In this document: positions 1 through 10,958 of the stretch, piece after piece
Numbering within the stretch: position 1 is the stretch's first letter
Layout: every line of letters begins with the position of its first letter
Source of the DNA: Rhizophagus sp. LPA8_4_AMF
Taxonomy: Eukaryota > Glomeromycota > Glomeromycetes > Glomerales > Glomeraceae
NCBI GenBank assembly: GCA_021464525.1
Contig: JADRCO010000415.1
Coordinates: forward strand, 1 to 34,175
Direction: 5' to 3'
DNA length: 34,175 nt
Position numbers and translations under genes: made by a program
Notes under the pieces: generated by a model
The model's database searches: none
What the model was told of the DNA's origin: nothing
What the model saw: the letters and a program-made list of their open reading frames with translations, nothing else

Positions 1-71
1 ATTGCCTTTTGTGATGGTTTGTAAGATGTTGTAAAAGGAAATTTTTTGCCAATCTGTTTGTATAACAATCA

Positions 72-202
72 CCTGCTGCAACTACAGCAGCGCACCTGCT
101 GCAAAAAAGCAGGGGACCTGCTGAAAAACAGCGGGAGGTCTGCTGAAAAACAGCAGGGGATCTGCTGCAAAACGGCAGGTACCCTGCTGAAGACTAGCAG
201 AC
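72..202. repeat. Tandem array of six ~22-bp hairpin units
   Basis: Six units start near 72, 95, 117, 140, 161 and 183. Each has the form CTGCTG, a short A-rich loop, then CAGCAG or a variant, so each can fold as a small stem-loop. Spacer bases vary while both stem arms stay, and one unit shows a stem change (GCGGG for GCAGG). The block is far more GC-rich than its surroundings. A reading frame crosses it but looks accidental. It could be a hairpin-forming minisatellite or part of a non-autonomous element; I cannot name a family. Confidence 0.8.
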
Positions 203-235
203 TTTTGACATATAATTGTTTGCCATAAGTATCAG

Positions 236-355
236 ACAAATTGGATTGGTAGTAATATAATTGATTGGGATAATAATAATAAAAATTGGAAAAGAAATGA
301 TCAAAATATGATTGTAGTATTGAAAGAATTAAATAATACAAAAAATCAAAAATGA
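236..355 (+). pseudogene. Kinase N-lobe fragment, orphan copy
   Basis: The frame from 236 reads TNWIGSNIIDWDNNNKNWKR, then NDQNMIVVLKELNNTKN, and stops at 353-355. This is the end of the module repeated at 19974-24196: the ANWxDG segment, the WD...NWKR segment and the VLK strand holding the VAIK-type lysine. The 56 bases at 254-309 are identical to 20229-20284 in the first module of that array. The CxxC knuckle, the NWTSG region, helix C, a splice donor and any C-lobe are absent, so it is a relic. It abuts the hairpin array, which suggests a broken duplication end. Confidence 0.8.
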
Positions 356-1445
356 ACCAAAATTTTTTATAGGGATATATGCTGTAGAACTTTCCTTAAG
401 CCTCTCTAGACCTATTTCATTTAACCAAAGTACTGAAATTTCGCTATAAAATTGAAAAAGTATATCTTAAGATTTTGTTACATTTATTATTATAAAAAAC
501 TATATAAAAACGTGTTTATTTATGAGAGAAAAAAGAACTTGAGATTATTGTTATACATGTAGCTGATTTAGTTTATTTGATTTTTTTAAAAAGATTTTTA
601 AAAATTATTTCAACATGAAAAGAGAAAAAGAGAAAAAGAGGGAGAGAGTTTTGTGGATTTCCTATTTAATAAATGAACGTGATATTTTCCTACGAAATAT
701 CAGATTAATTAAAAAAGTTTACAGAAAGTCTAAGTCATGACTATGACATGATTATGTTGAATGATTTTTTTTATTTTGACTAATAATATTTCATTGGTGT
801 TAATGTTGTTAATGTGTTGATACCGAAATGAAAATCTATTAATAAGTAAACCCATAAAGTTTCATATTTATATTCTTGAAAACTACTAATTTATTACCTT
901 CGTATTTTACTCGTACACATGTATTGATAACTTATAGTTAGGTTGATTATGTATTACTTTTTACTTAATCATGTTAATCATCATGAGCCAACTGCCCAAT
1001 TGAACTATGTTTGTTTTGTATACGTTTGACATACGTTTTATAGATTTCGTATAACAATTCCGTATATTTAATACGCAATTCATTTTAAATGTTTTTTTTA
1101 AAAAAAAATTAATGTACAGTATATGGAATTTTCAAACTTAGATCGTTCCGTATCATAAATCTTCCCAACAAATTTCTTTCCCCACGTGACTTAAGTGGCG
1201 AAATCATATTATTTTATTTGTTTTACATGTTACCACGAAACTCAAACATTGGTATTATATAATATTAGTCATAAATTATGACTTATGACTAATCAATTTC
1301 ATCTCAAAAGATTATTATATAAAATATCGTAATAATAAAAATATAAATTAATTAGATTGTTCAACATTACATGATTAAAGTTTCATTAAATAATAATTGA
1401 AAAAAAATGTAAATAATGTAAATGAATAACTATATAAATCCTATA
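356..1445. other. AT-rich intergenic stretch, no gene seen
   Basis: Both strands are full of stops and I see no conserved exon, tRNA or element end. A purine run (GAGAAAAAGAGAAAAAGAGG) lies near 622-645. A CCACGTGACTTAAGTGG near-palindrome lies at about 1192-1208 and contains a CACGTG E-box. The 3' end of the minus-strand secreted-protein gene bounds the stretch. Confidence 0.6.
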
Positions 1446-1878
1446 TTAGTCACAATATTCCCAGGACTCAAACCACCAATCAACAGCACTACCATAAATT
1501 ATATAGCAGACATCACTGTTCAATGGTCCACGACCCTTTGTATGTCTCATACTAGCAGTAACATGTGCAAATAGCCAGTATGGATCACTTGATCCTGTAT
1601 CAATTTCTAACGTATCATCATTGCTGCATATATGGGAATGTTTATTACCAGCTACATAATCACCATAAATATCTGTAACCCAAAGCTTACAATTTGCAGC
1701 AACTTTTCTATGAATTTTAATGTGATAACCTAGTAATCAATTTAAGTTTTTAGGATAAAAGTTCATATTATATGCGAACATGTTCAGATTTCAAGATTTT
1801 ACCTTCAGTGACTATTGGTACAAGAACCATAGCAAAAAAAATGATAGTGAGTGCGAAAAAGATAGGAAATTTCATCAT
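1446..1878 (-). CDS. Small secreted protein, two exons, candidate effector
   Basis: Exon 1 (1878-1803, minus strand) begins MMKF and encodes a classic signal peptide: a hydrophobic run (IFFALTIIFFAMVLV) followed by PIVTE. A donor GTAAAA follows GAAG in phase 1. The 73-bp intron (1802-1730) ends in TTACTAG, and exon 2 (1729-1446) continues GYHIKIHRKVAANCKLW to a stop at 1448-1446, giving 119 residues. The mature part has four cysteines (ANC, HIC, DVC, EYC), which fits two disulfides, and is rich in aromatics with a WWFESWEYCD tail. There is no membrane segment after the signal peptide. I do not recognise a domain. The longer reading frame upstream (M at 1950) would bury the signal peptide, so I chose the MMKF start. 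A secreted symbiosis effector is an inference from size, signal peptide and cysteines only. Confidence 0.72.
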
Positions 1879-2162
1879 GCGTGAAATATCTTGATTAGGA
1901 TAAGGGTGGTTTCTACAATTTTGTAATTTAATATTAGTTACCAGAAACAATAGTAATTAAATTAAAATTTTAAATAAAATAAGTCATAATTTAGATACCT
2001 GTATGTTTTAATTCTGACAAGTTTTTGAGAAAGTTTAAAACTGTAGTTTATGTTTAATCATTTACGGGATATTATATGTATATATATACATATTTTTTTA
2101 TATATAAATATTTTTAACTATACCATATTTATATTTATTTGTTTGCGTATGAATAAATAGAA

Positions 2163-2330
2163 TATAATTTATTGCGTGAAATTATTCATAGAATTTATAA
2201 TTTATTGCGTGAAATTATTCATAGAATTTATAATTCATTGCGTGAAATTATTCATAGAATTTATAATTTATCGCGTGAAATTATTCATAGAATTTATAAT
2301 TTATCGCGTGAAATAATCATAGTTTATCAC
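2163..2330. repeat. 33-bp minisatellite, five copies
   Basis: The GCGTGAAA anchor recurs at 2174, 2207, 2240, 2273 and 2306, exactly 33 bases apart. Copies differ by a few substitutions (ATTGCG or ATCGCG, TTTA or TTCA). The array starts about 285 bases upstream of the secreted-protein start at 1878, so it lies in that gene's likely promoter region. The period is eleven codons and one frame is open (EIIHRIYNLLR units), but it has no ATG and ends at TAA in TATATATAA; I treat it as non-coding. Confidence 0.9.
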
Positions 2331-2689
2331 TATATATAACCTTATTTTAATATCATAGAACTTCACGCGGTAAACATTTCGAACAATAGAATAGCGAATA
2401 ATATGATAAAAACCGATTCCACCTTTTTTTGGCCAATATATAGAGTCGATTAATATACCTTGAATAGGCTTGAATAGGAATAAATACGTGCGTTATTAAT
2501 AATTACCTTTAAACGGTATCGGGACTTCGCAAAATCTATTTCGCCGAAACCATCCTCTATAAAAAATTTTTTCGTTATTTCTGCAAAAACTCCGTAATTT
2601 CACGCTGAAAATGTAAATAATTCGATAAATTCCGTGATATACCTTTTACGGATAAAAGATGAAATACAAAAAAACGGATCGACTTTTTT

Positions 2690-3475
2690 TACAGGGATCA
2701 CGCCGAAGTCATTTCACCAAAAGCGTTTCGCCGAAATACATTTTACCGAAACCCATTCACTGAATGAATAATTTGCTGAATGGGTGAACATTTTTGCCAA
2801 ATAAAACCATTCCGAATAATTATTTATTCCATTTGGTTATTTTATTGATTATATACTAAATATTCAAAGAAATCTCTATCTAGAAAAATTTTTGAATTAG
2901 ATTTTTATAAGATGGGTTGTTTATAATACATTAATCTTTTTATTACTTACTTTTTCTAGATAAATGTTTTCAGGAAAGTAAAGTTATTTATTTATTTCGT
3001 AACAATTAATATCAATTACTTGAATGACTTGGAATGTTAAAGCGATAATATCTTGGAAAAAAAATTTTAAAAAATAATAAGAACTTGTTTAAACGTTTGT
3101 TTATTTTTTATTTTCATTGCGTGTTGAATATTTTTACAGTAATGTCGGCGAAATGTCCACTCGGCGAATCTCCATTCAACGAAATGGCTTCGGCAAAATG
3201 GGTCTCGAGAAAATGTACCGTACCCTAATAAAACAACGATCCGATCAGCAATGAATAAATAAAACAAAGCGATCTCATTACTTGAATCAATCTATATATA
3301 TCACCGAACGCCGACCGGATATAACTTATTTAATATAAAGTGAAATTCATAAAATAAAACAACGATCTCATTCATATGGGCTCACTTAATACAGTAAAAC
3401 AACGATCTCATTAACCATGCATGTTACCGATCACCATTTTACCGACATCATTTTGCCCGACATGATCGACAGTAT
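2690..3475. repeat. Dispersed CATTTYRCCGAA words in inverted arms
   Basis: Left arm, about 2700-2820: repeated words of the form CATTTCACCAAAA, GTTTCGCCGAAA, CATTTTACCGAAA, CCCATTC. Right arm, about 3139-3225: the same words in reverse complement (TCGGCGAAATG, AACGAAATGG, TTCGGCAAAATGGG). Reverse-complemented, the right arm aligns with the left through TACATTTT, CGA and ACCCATT. A further forward set lies at 3424-3475. AAAACAACGATCTCATT also recurs at about 3356 and 3395, with a partial copy near 3232. The inverted layout suggests a decayed non-autonomous DNA element with subterminal repeats; no transposase or clear ends are visible. Confidence 0.5.
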
Positions 3476-5096
3476 TTTTGCCTAATAAGAAAGCAAGGAA
3501 TATTTCAATGATATAAATTTTTTTGTTCTAAATTCTAACCATCCTATTTAAAAAAAAAAAAAAATAGTGAAAAGATTGCAAAGAAATAATTTTGGTGATG
3601 TCATATAATCTTTTGTAATCAGTTTATTACCAATCAAAACAGTTTTGCTGGAGTAGCCTAGTAATGAAAATCTATCCAATCATTCAAGTCGATCATGATT
3701 CTAAAACGTTAAGACTTAAGTTACCGCAATAATAATTCAAATGTTGAATTTTGACTTAAAATAAAATGAACAAAATTTATATTTCCGGTTAAATCAAACC
3801 TCAAACTTTCTAATGTGCGATCTTTAAGATTTTCAGCGATTCGCGATTAAAGAACTTTATCGCTTGTTTTTAGTACATTGTATTTAGATGATAATTATTT
3901 AAAATCAGACATAATAAGCCGAAGTGAAATTTATTTTAGTTCAGACCTTAAAATTTATATATTTATAGAAGGCTCAAGGTAAACTCAACATTCATTTGAC
4001 CATCTTTATGACGATCGTTTTCTAATTACCCGTTAAAAATTTTAAAAAGTTTCTTAGCGTAATATCTTATTAAAATATTAGAGCGGATTCTAACCAATTT
4101 TTTATTCCTTGTGTTTTAACGATTTTCATATGCAAATTTCCGGATTAGCAATTTTTCAACAAAAAATAGAGTTATTAGAGTATTTATGTTGGTTGCTATA
4201 TGATCATAATCTACCATCGCTAATTTCAATCGAAAATATAAATTTGAAAAGATTTTAATGAAAATAGAGTGTTAGTATTTTCTGTAATATGCAAAAAAAA
4301 GAAATTATTGACTATTACCTGAAAGTTTCCTATTAATGATATTATCGCATTGTTCATAACGGTCATCGAAGGTGTCGCGACCAAATGTTTTCTAACTAGG
4401 ATTTCGAAAAAAGTCCCTCTCATAATTATAAAAAAATCAGAGTTTTAATTATAGAGAATGTTCATAAAGATTTTGATTCACAAAAATTGTGACATGAACA
4501 TGACTTTTCGTCCGCGACCACAAGATTTTTTAATGATACTGTAATTAATACCTTATTTAATAAAACAAATCGTTGCTAAAGGTAACAACTAATACGTAAA
4601 AAAAAAAATGCGAATATAACCGCTGTTATATGTTAAAAAAAATCACAAGAAATATTTTTTGCGACTCCATAACTATTTACAAAGATACTACGAGTATACT
4701 CCTTATAACATTGAATTTTATAAATTACGTAGACTCTTTGATTTTTATCCTATAGATATTTGCTCCTATAAGTCGTTTATCAACATGTTTTGTCAATTTT
4801 CTTCTTTTTTAAGCCCTATAAAAAAGCTGGATACGTTTTTGATAAAGATTTTATATTTTTTTTTATAACATATTATGAAAGATACAAGAAAATGTATCAC
4901 AAAAATGATACACAGAAATTTATATGATATGATCACTGAATTTACTGCTCAATATTAATTAAATAAATACAAAAATGAAATTTCATTCTCTACTGAAAAC
5001 CGGTGATAAATAAGCTTGTAAAATATTATCAATTCTTTAAATATCGTATTATAAGTTGAAGGGATTCCTACTGATGAGTTTGAACCATAGTAATCT
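3476..5096. other. AT-rich stretch without a recognised gene
   Basis: Only short frames are present. The longest (4226-4423 minus, 65 codons; 4659-4868 plus, 69 codons) show no domain, no paralog in the window and low-complexity composition. There is no tRNA, no tandem repeat and no sharp change in base composition. Confidence 0.5.
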
Positions 5097-5275
5097 TTAA
5101 TTTTCAGTTGACAATATTTCTTCCTCTGAGTTCTCGTTAATTTCATTAATGTGAGAAATGAGTGGTTCCATTAAATAATGCTGAATTTCGTCCATATCTA
5201 AAAAAAAAAACAATCCTAATATTAGCACTTGGAAAATAAAAATAATGGTTAACTTTCTTGAAAATATAACTCACC
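5097..5275 (-). pseudogene. Possible hAT transposase C-terminal relic with intron
   Basis: On the minus strand a strong donor (AAAG then GTGAGTTAT, about 5275) and a strong acceptor (a T run ending TTTAG, about 5198) bracket a short intron. The following frame from 5195 reads MDEIQHYLMEPLI, then SHINEINENSEEEIL, and stops at 5097. The DEIxxYLxxPLI...EEEIL pattern resembles the region just before the WW dimerisation motif of hAT transposases, but WW and the downstream SERLFS motif are not there. The preceding exon has stops in all plausible frames. It could equally be an unrelated short gene. Confidence 0.25.
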
Positions 5276-5727
5276 TTTAGTGGAATGTTATTTCGTTAAG
5301 GTCCTACCATGAGAAGAAGAAAAAAGTTTAATTGACTTGATTTCTAATTAAAAATCAAGTTAGTTACACAAATCAATATATACACAAATCACGTGAATCA
5401 GCCACCACCGGTTATACATAGTAATTTTCTAATTTTTTTTAATAAAAAATTTTCACTGCGATTTTATAACCAAAAGAAGGATATTATCAAGATACTATAA
5501 CAAGCATCTTTATGATGCATTAAAATTATTAAAATTTTTAAAATGATTTTTTTAATATTTCAGAAGTATTCGTAATATTTGAACCCAAGTTGTGAACAAA
5601 TCATAAAATATTTTACATTAATACATTATTCTGATAAATATTTAGAACTTTATGAACTTTATGTAATTATGTTGCTTGATCTGTCCAATCATTTTTGGCA
5701 ATGTTGTAAGCAAAAAAAAAAATTAGA
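5276..5727. other. Intergenic, one short hairpin
   Basis: No gene is seen. ACTTGATTT (about 5335) and AAATCAAGT (about 5352) form a perfect 9-bp stem around an 8-base loop. A CACGTG lies at about 5391. The stretch ends where similarity to the LamG-MIR unit flanks begins. Confidence 0.5.
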
Positions 5728-6944
5728 TGATGAGAATAATCAAATATAGTAGTTACAATCTCATTAAACGCTCACGTGACTCATTTTTTAGAAATATAGT
5801 GCCCTTTGCTACGCTAATTTAAATTCCTTTTATTATTTTCATTGATTAAAAATTAAGCAAATAAAGTCGAAGTCTTAATTAGCCAATGGAATTTCTTATT
5901 AATTAGTAAAATTACTTGAAAGAATACTCAAAAATTAGTCTTTAAATTAATTTTAATGCTCAGATGATATGTATGATTTAGTCTTTCATAAGTTTGATTT
6001 CTTTTTTTTCAACACTTTCTTGTTTATAATATTTTACTTAACATCAATCTATTTAGCAGAACACACTTTGGCAAAACTACATTTATCAATTTGCTTTATA
6101 ACTTTAAATCTATTGAATGGTACTCATTCAACAAAATAATGACCGGAATATCATAACAATCATTGGTTCATACTTGATCGAAGTCAAAAAGAAACTTAAT
6201 TTTTTATATAATTTATTACGTTTCAATATTTATTTACATTATATATATAAAATATATTCCTATATATACTTTTTAATACATAACATTAAATAGATTAGAT
6301 AACTAGAAAAGCCAATACAATGTGAACTGTTCATGTAAAGTGTATTTTTTGCCTCGTTGGTTAAAAATCACCAAAAACTAAATGATAATTTTTAATTGAC
6401 ACAATACTATTATAAAGGCTTTAATTCTTTGATTAATTCTTAATAACCAATCAAATTATGAACCCATGATATATTCTTTTATTCAGTATTTCACGTTAAA
6501 AATAGTCAATGATTTTACATGATTCATCCGAAAAGAAAACCTTACCAAAAAAATTAAGGAAAAAGGAAGAAAAATGAGAAAAGGTCTCTAAAAAATATGC
6601 AGATGAGGCTAATTTAAATAATGTTATAACACAACACAGAATAATAAATTATAAAATATAATTTATATGTGTTGTCAATCTGCCACCTTCTTGCACGACA
6701 AGAATTAAATATAATATTAAAATAAATTAATTGGGATTCTTGAGACATAAAGTCTGTCAGGTCAAACAAAAGGGTTTATATAACGATCTACTTGTGATTA
6801 TCACTAATATATATGTGACTAAATAACTAGAATTACATTGATCTAGCTACTACTAAAATTATTTGTAACGATCATTTTATGTCATGTGTTTTGTGACACT
6901 ACAGTGTAAAAGCCATTTTAAAAAATGTTAAACGATTTAATTTT

Positions 6945-7031
6945 TGTGCACGGTAATTGCATGTAGAATTTTAGCCCTTGTGGAACTCACTGATATCATT
7001 GAGATCAGCAACATTAGACTAATATATAAGG
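6945..7031 (+). promoter_or_regulatory. Conserved upstream block and TATA-like site, copy 1
   Basis: The block runs from GTGCACGGTAATTGCATGTA through TTTTAGCCCTTGTGGAAC to TAATATATAAGGTTGG (TATA-like site 7020-7031). The same ordered words occur before all four LamG-MIR genes, and the TATA-like site lies about 175 bases before the ATG here. Conservation is much higher than in the flanking bases, so a core promoter is the simplest reading. Confidence 0.65.
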
Positions 7032-7197
7032 TTGGTTTAAGAGATAAGGTTTAGCCAAGAAAAACTTACAATATTTTTTTTTTTAAAGATACTCTTATAT
7101 AAAATCTGGTACAAGGAATTAAAATATTGCATTTTTGACAATTAGATTTATTTATGTCTATTATAAATGAAATATTATAATAATCAATCATTAGAAA

Positions 7198-8783
7198 ATG
7201 ATGCCAAAATTTTCCGTCAGAGAGTGGGTTGAACTTATTTCAGAACCTATTTCCATGGAAGAACAGGACCAACGAGTCATTGAGCATGCTCACTTGCCTG
7301 CAGTAAATGATAAATTATCGATAACATTACGACTGAAAATTCATAAGCATCATTCTGATTGGACTGCAATTTTTCATAAAGGTGGAGTTAGTTAAAAACT
7401 TTTATCAACGATGGTAAATATATTTGACTGATTATAAGATTACATATAAATACATTTAGGTGTAGATGTATCAACTCGTACTCCTAGTCTTTGGGTGACG
7501 AAAAATAAATCTTCATTATATCCTCGGTTCACAGGCAACTGGGATTATAATGTGGGAATTAGTTCGCTTGGTAATGGACTCTCATTAAACAAATGGTACC
7601 ATTTAGCTTATACACTTTCCGATCCTGAAAAAAGATTAGATATATATGTAGATGGTGAATGGATCGGATTCTATGGTATCACGAGCGTTAAAGACCAAAA
7701 AGTTGTTTTTAATGATGGGCCATTGCATATTGGACGTACTTGCAATTATCATGGATTTGATGGTGAAATTAAGTATATTTTAAGATGGTAATAATTAAGT
7801 TACTAATATAAAAATAAATGAAACTTTTATACAAATAGCAATGTTCGTTATTTTAATTGGCGCTTATCTTCTGATGAAGTGATGGAAGATTTTTTTGTAA
7901 GATTAATTTTATTTATATTATTAATTATACAATTGATCATTAATTCTTTTTTATCTTTATAAAAAAAAGAATGAATCACAAAAGAAGCCAATCTTATATG
8001 GATCGAAAATCGCTCTTGTGCATGTATCTACTAGGAAATATTTATCTACTAAGGGAATTAAATATGATTTGGGTTCACAAAACAAACAATATATGGTATT
8101 TACTATTTTTATTTTTTAACGTTATCCTTTGTATTAAAAGAATTTAATATTGTAAAAAATTTATTCATAAAATTTATAAAGGTTATTTGTAATGGGCAAG
8201 AAAGAGATCCGAAAAATGATGTTTGGATTGTAATTGGAGCCAATGATAAAGGTATTAATGAAGGGGATTTTGTTCTTAATAATAATATTGGATTTAAACA
8301 TCAAGAAACAGGATATTATCTACATTCTCATGATACTAATAATAATGAGAGAGTCACACCAATATCAAAACAACAACAAGGTATTTTTGTGTTAATATAC
8401 GCATTATTTGTTTAACTTTTGTATTCAAGTTTTTAAACAATTTAGAATTCTATAATTTAGTGACTACGTGTTCAGATAGAAGTTCTGATGATGATTAGCT
8501 TATTAGACGTTATAATTCAACCACTTCATATGATACTGGTCATTTGATGAGTGGTGATATCATTGGTCTTTTCCATATCAATACTAATAAGTCAGCACTT
8601 TATAGTCATACCGTTTTATTAAGTGATGAATCTCAAGAAGTTTCTTGCTATGGAGACGGCAGTGAAAATAATAATAAGGTACATATATTATTAAATTCCG
8701 AATGAAATTGTTTCTAGATTAAAATTTTACTTTTTCTTATTACTCTATTTTTTTTTTAGTGGCGTATTGAATTAATTAACTGA
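7198..8783 (+). CDS. LamG-triple MIR protein, copy 1, with premature stop
   Basis: Seven exons: 7198-7381, 7460-7772, 7839-7896, 7970-8095, 8182-8380, 8461-8678 and 8760-8783, all with GT-AG introns. Exons 1-3 encode a LamG/concanavalin A-like sandwich (ITLRLKIH, then NKWYHLAYTLSDPEKRLDIY, YVDGEWIGF, VRYFNWRLSSDEV). Exons 4-7 encode three MIR motifs (GSKIALVHVSTRKYLS, GFKHQETGYYLHSHDT, GDIIGLFHINTNKSALYSH). A full-length paralog would have 373 residues, with no signal peptide, so it is probably cytosolic. In exon 6 the codon at 8496-8498 is TAG where the three paralogs have TGG (DDDW, DDNW, DDEW), so translation would end before the third MIR motif. The rest of exon 6 and exon 7 stay open, so the change looks recent. 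MIR motifs usually bind glycans or proteins, and LamG domains bind glycans; the ligand is unknown. Confidence 0.82.
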
Positions 8784-10223
8784 GTATGAAATTAGTTGTA
8801 AACTTGTAATATTAAGTTATTAAATAAAATAACGTTAATTATCTAAATCAAATGCTTAATACAATATTTTTCATATGATTGATTAATTTAAGATCATACA
8901 GTAACTATTTAAAATTGTCTACTACTTGATTGATCTATGTACATGAAATACTATCTATGACTTGACGTAGTGTCAAGCCAAAGACAACTTTTTCAATGTC
9001 ATTTTTTTTTGAGTATTTTCAAGTATTTATAAATAGGATTGTTATAATAAAGGTTTCTCATCATAAACTTTGCAGGAAATAATGATTTATGAATAAATTT
9101 AAATTAGTTTATACCAAAATTTACCATAAAAAATTTAAAGATCTATGATAAATATACATTTTAAGGATTACTTATAAAATTATTTGAAAAATACTCTAAC
9201 ATTTCCTTCATTAAAATTAAAAACTAAGAAATTAAATTTAATGTTAACAACAGGAAATATATTCACATATTGTCCTTTATTCAAATTCCGTCTTTTTTTA
9301 TAATATTTTGCTCTACCAACAATCTATATTGCAGAATACATTTTAACAAAGCCACTTTGCAATCTTATATAAATAGTATTCATTTAATAAGGCATAGCCA
9401 GATAAACCTACCTATAGTATATCATGTATTTTCATTGGTTCATACTTTCTTTGCACTCTAATTCCTTAGTAAAATATTTTATTTGAGATAAAAATTTTTA
9501 TGAGTAGTATCTTTATCAAAATATTCATTTTACTTATTTAATTCACTAATTTGGTTACTGCTAGAACTTAAGTTTCATTTTTTTTTTTTAATTTTTTTTG
9601 TTATTAAATTTAAGAATATAATATAAAAAAGAAAAATTTGATGTCTATAATATGAACTTTATTACTAATAGTGATCTTTTGTTATAAAGAAATTCATACT
9701 TCAAAGGCGCTTTAATTATTATTTACATTTTACGACTTTGTTTTAACTTTTAAAAAAAACAATTAATAATAAATAAAAAAATATATATTAAGTAATATAC
9801 TAGAAAATGTTAATGTAATGTGAATTTTTTACACGTAAAGTATTTTCCCGTTAAAAACACCAATAAATAAAAATTTAACGAAATGTAGACTTGCTCTTTT
9901 AACTCGGAAAAGTATAATCACGTTCCCTCATAATTTTTCGCACAGTTAGTAAACGGCCTAAAAGTAAATTGATTTATGCTCAGTGATTATGTAATATTTA
10001 TGTAATTTTTATACTTTGTAATACTTGCCAACTAAATGAACTAATAAAATGCACTTGTCCGCAGTTATGATATTATTATTTTTTTCCTTAGCTAAATTAA
10101 ATACGTAAAATTAATTGGTCTCAATGTCTTATACTATTATATAAGATTTAATTCATTTCTTGTCGATCTATCTATCAAGTAAATTAGAACCCCATAATTT
10201 ATTTCTTTTATTAAATACATACT

Positions 10224-10464
10224 TGTTATTCCATGGGTATCAATGAATAACTTAAATATTCACCGATGCCTTGGGGCCCCCCCCGAAGGGAGGGGAGCAT
10301 CGGTGTATATGGAGTATTTATTAGATACCCATGGAATAACAGGCTTATCTCATTGTGTATGACGTATACACCGATGGATTTTATACTTTTTATACTTTCT
10401 TTATACCGGTGGAGTAATTTACAAAAAATCCATCGGTGTATACATAATACCGATGGGATAAGTT
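10224..10464. mobile_element. Two adjacent long hairpins, MITE-like insertion
   Basis: Hairpin A: an 18-base arm at 10224-10241 (TGTTATTCCATGGGTATC) pairs exactly with 10324-10341. Inside it CACCGATGC (10261-10269) pairs with GCATCGGTG (10297-10305) around a G/C-rich core holding CCCCCCCC and GGGAGGGG. Hairpin B: a 19-base arm at 10364-10382 (GTATACACCGATGGATTTT) pairs exactly with 10425-10443, and its outer arms CTTATCTCATTG and ATACCGATGGGATAAG also pair. Both hairpins end in variants of CTTATYCCATSGGTAT, so they are related. No coding capacity is visible. It fits a short non-autonomous DNA element, possibly one copy inside or beside another; target duplications are not clear. Confidence 0.7.
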
Positions 10465-10860
10465 AAAAGAATTTTGATTGATATTCAAATAATTTTGCAT
10501 ATCTCAAAAGTACAGCTGCATTAGTTTTTTTTTTCATTACATACACTTCTCTCGATTTTACTATATATATTAGTCATAATAATTTGCCCTCAGCTGCACT
10601 ATTCGTTCATGAAGCATACTTATTTTTTTTTTATTTTCAAATCATTTTCTTTACTGTAATCTGGACGTAGATCATATTTTTTCAACTTCTTTTACCAAAT
10701 TTTGTTTAAATTATAAAGATTGATTATTTCTCTCAGATTAGAGTTCTAATTCTAATTTTGATAAGTTTAATTTCGTTTTATAGAACGATAACTATTATTT
10801 TATTTTTAGGATTTTTTATATCAGTTTTACTGTATATCTAGAAAAGATGGTCTATTCTTT

Positions 10861-10958
10861 GTGTACGGTAACCGCATGTAAATTTTAGCCCTTGTGAAAC
10901 CTGCTAATATTGTAAAGATCTTCAAACATACACAAACACAAAACTATAATATATAAGG
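10861..10958 (+). promoter_or_regulatory. Conserved upstream block and TATA-like site, copy 2
   Basis: The same ordered words as before copy 1: GTGTACGGTAACCGCATGTA, TTTTAGCCCTTGTGAAAC, then TAATATATAAGG at 10947-10958, about 180 bases before the ATG at 11136. An AC-rich insert (ACATACACAAACACAAAAC) precedes the TATA-like site, as in copy 3. Confidence 0.6.

Larger units (their letters stand above)
5728..9180 (+). repeat. LamG-MIR duplication unit 1
   Basis: The unit holds a 5' flank of about 1.4 kb, gene copy 1 and a 3' flank. The 5' flank matches that of unit 4 from ATTAGATGATGA (5728 and 25957). Shared landmarks include CACGTGACTCA, AGAAATATAGTG, GAATACTC, CAGAACACACTTT and AATGACCGGAATAT. 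The border with unit 2 is set by the recurring GAATACTC landmark and is approximate. The flank has no gene besides the LamG-MIR copy. Confidence 0.7.

Noticed and set aside
46-228. 60-codon frame through the hairpin array
   Set aside because: The amino acids simply follow the CTGCTG/CAGCAG hairpins; opposite strand is open too for the same reason.
2163-2340. 11-residue repeat protein (EIIHRIYNLLR units)
   Set aside because: The frame is open only because the period is 33 bases; it has no ATG and is bounded by stops.
4226-4423. 65-codon minus-strand frame beginning MRGTFFEIL
   Set aside because: No family recognised, no neighbour exon in frame, and its end is low-complexity.
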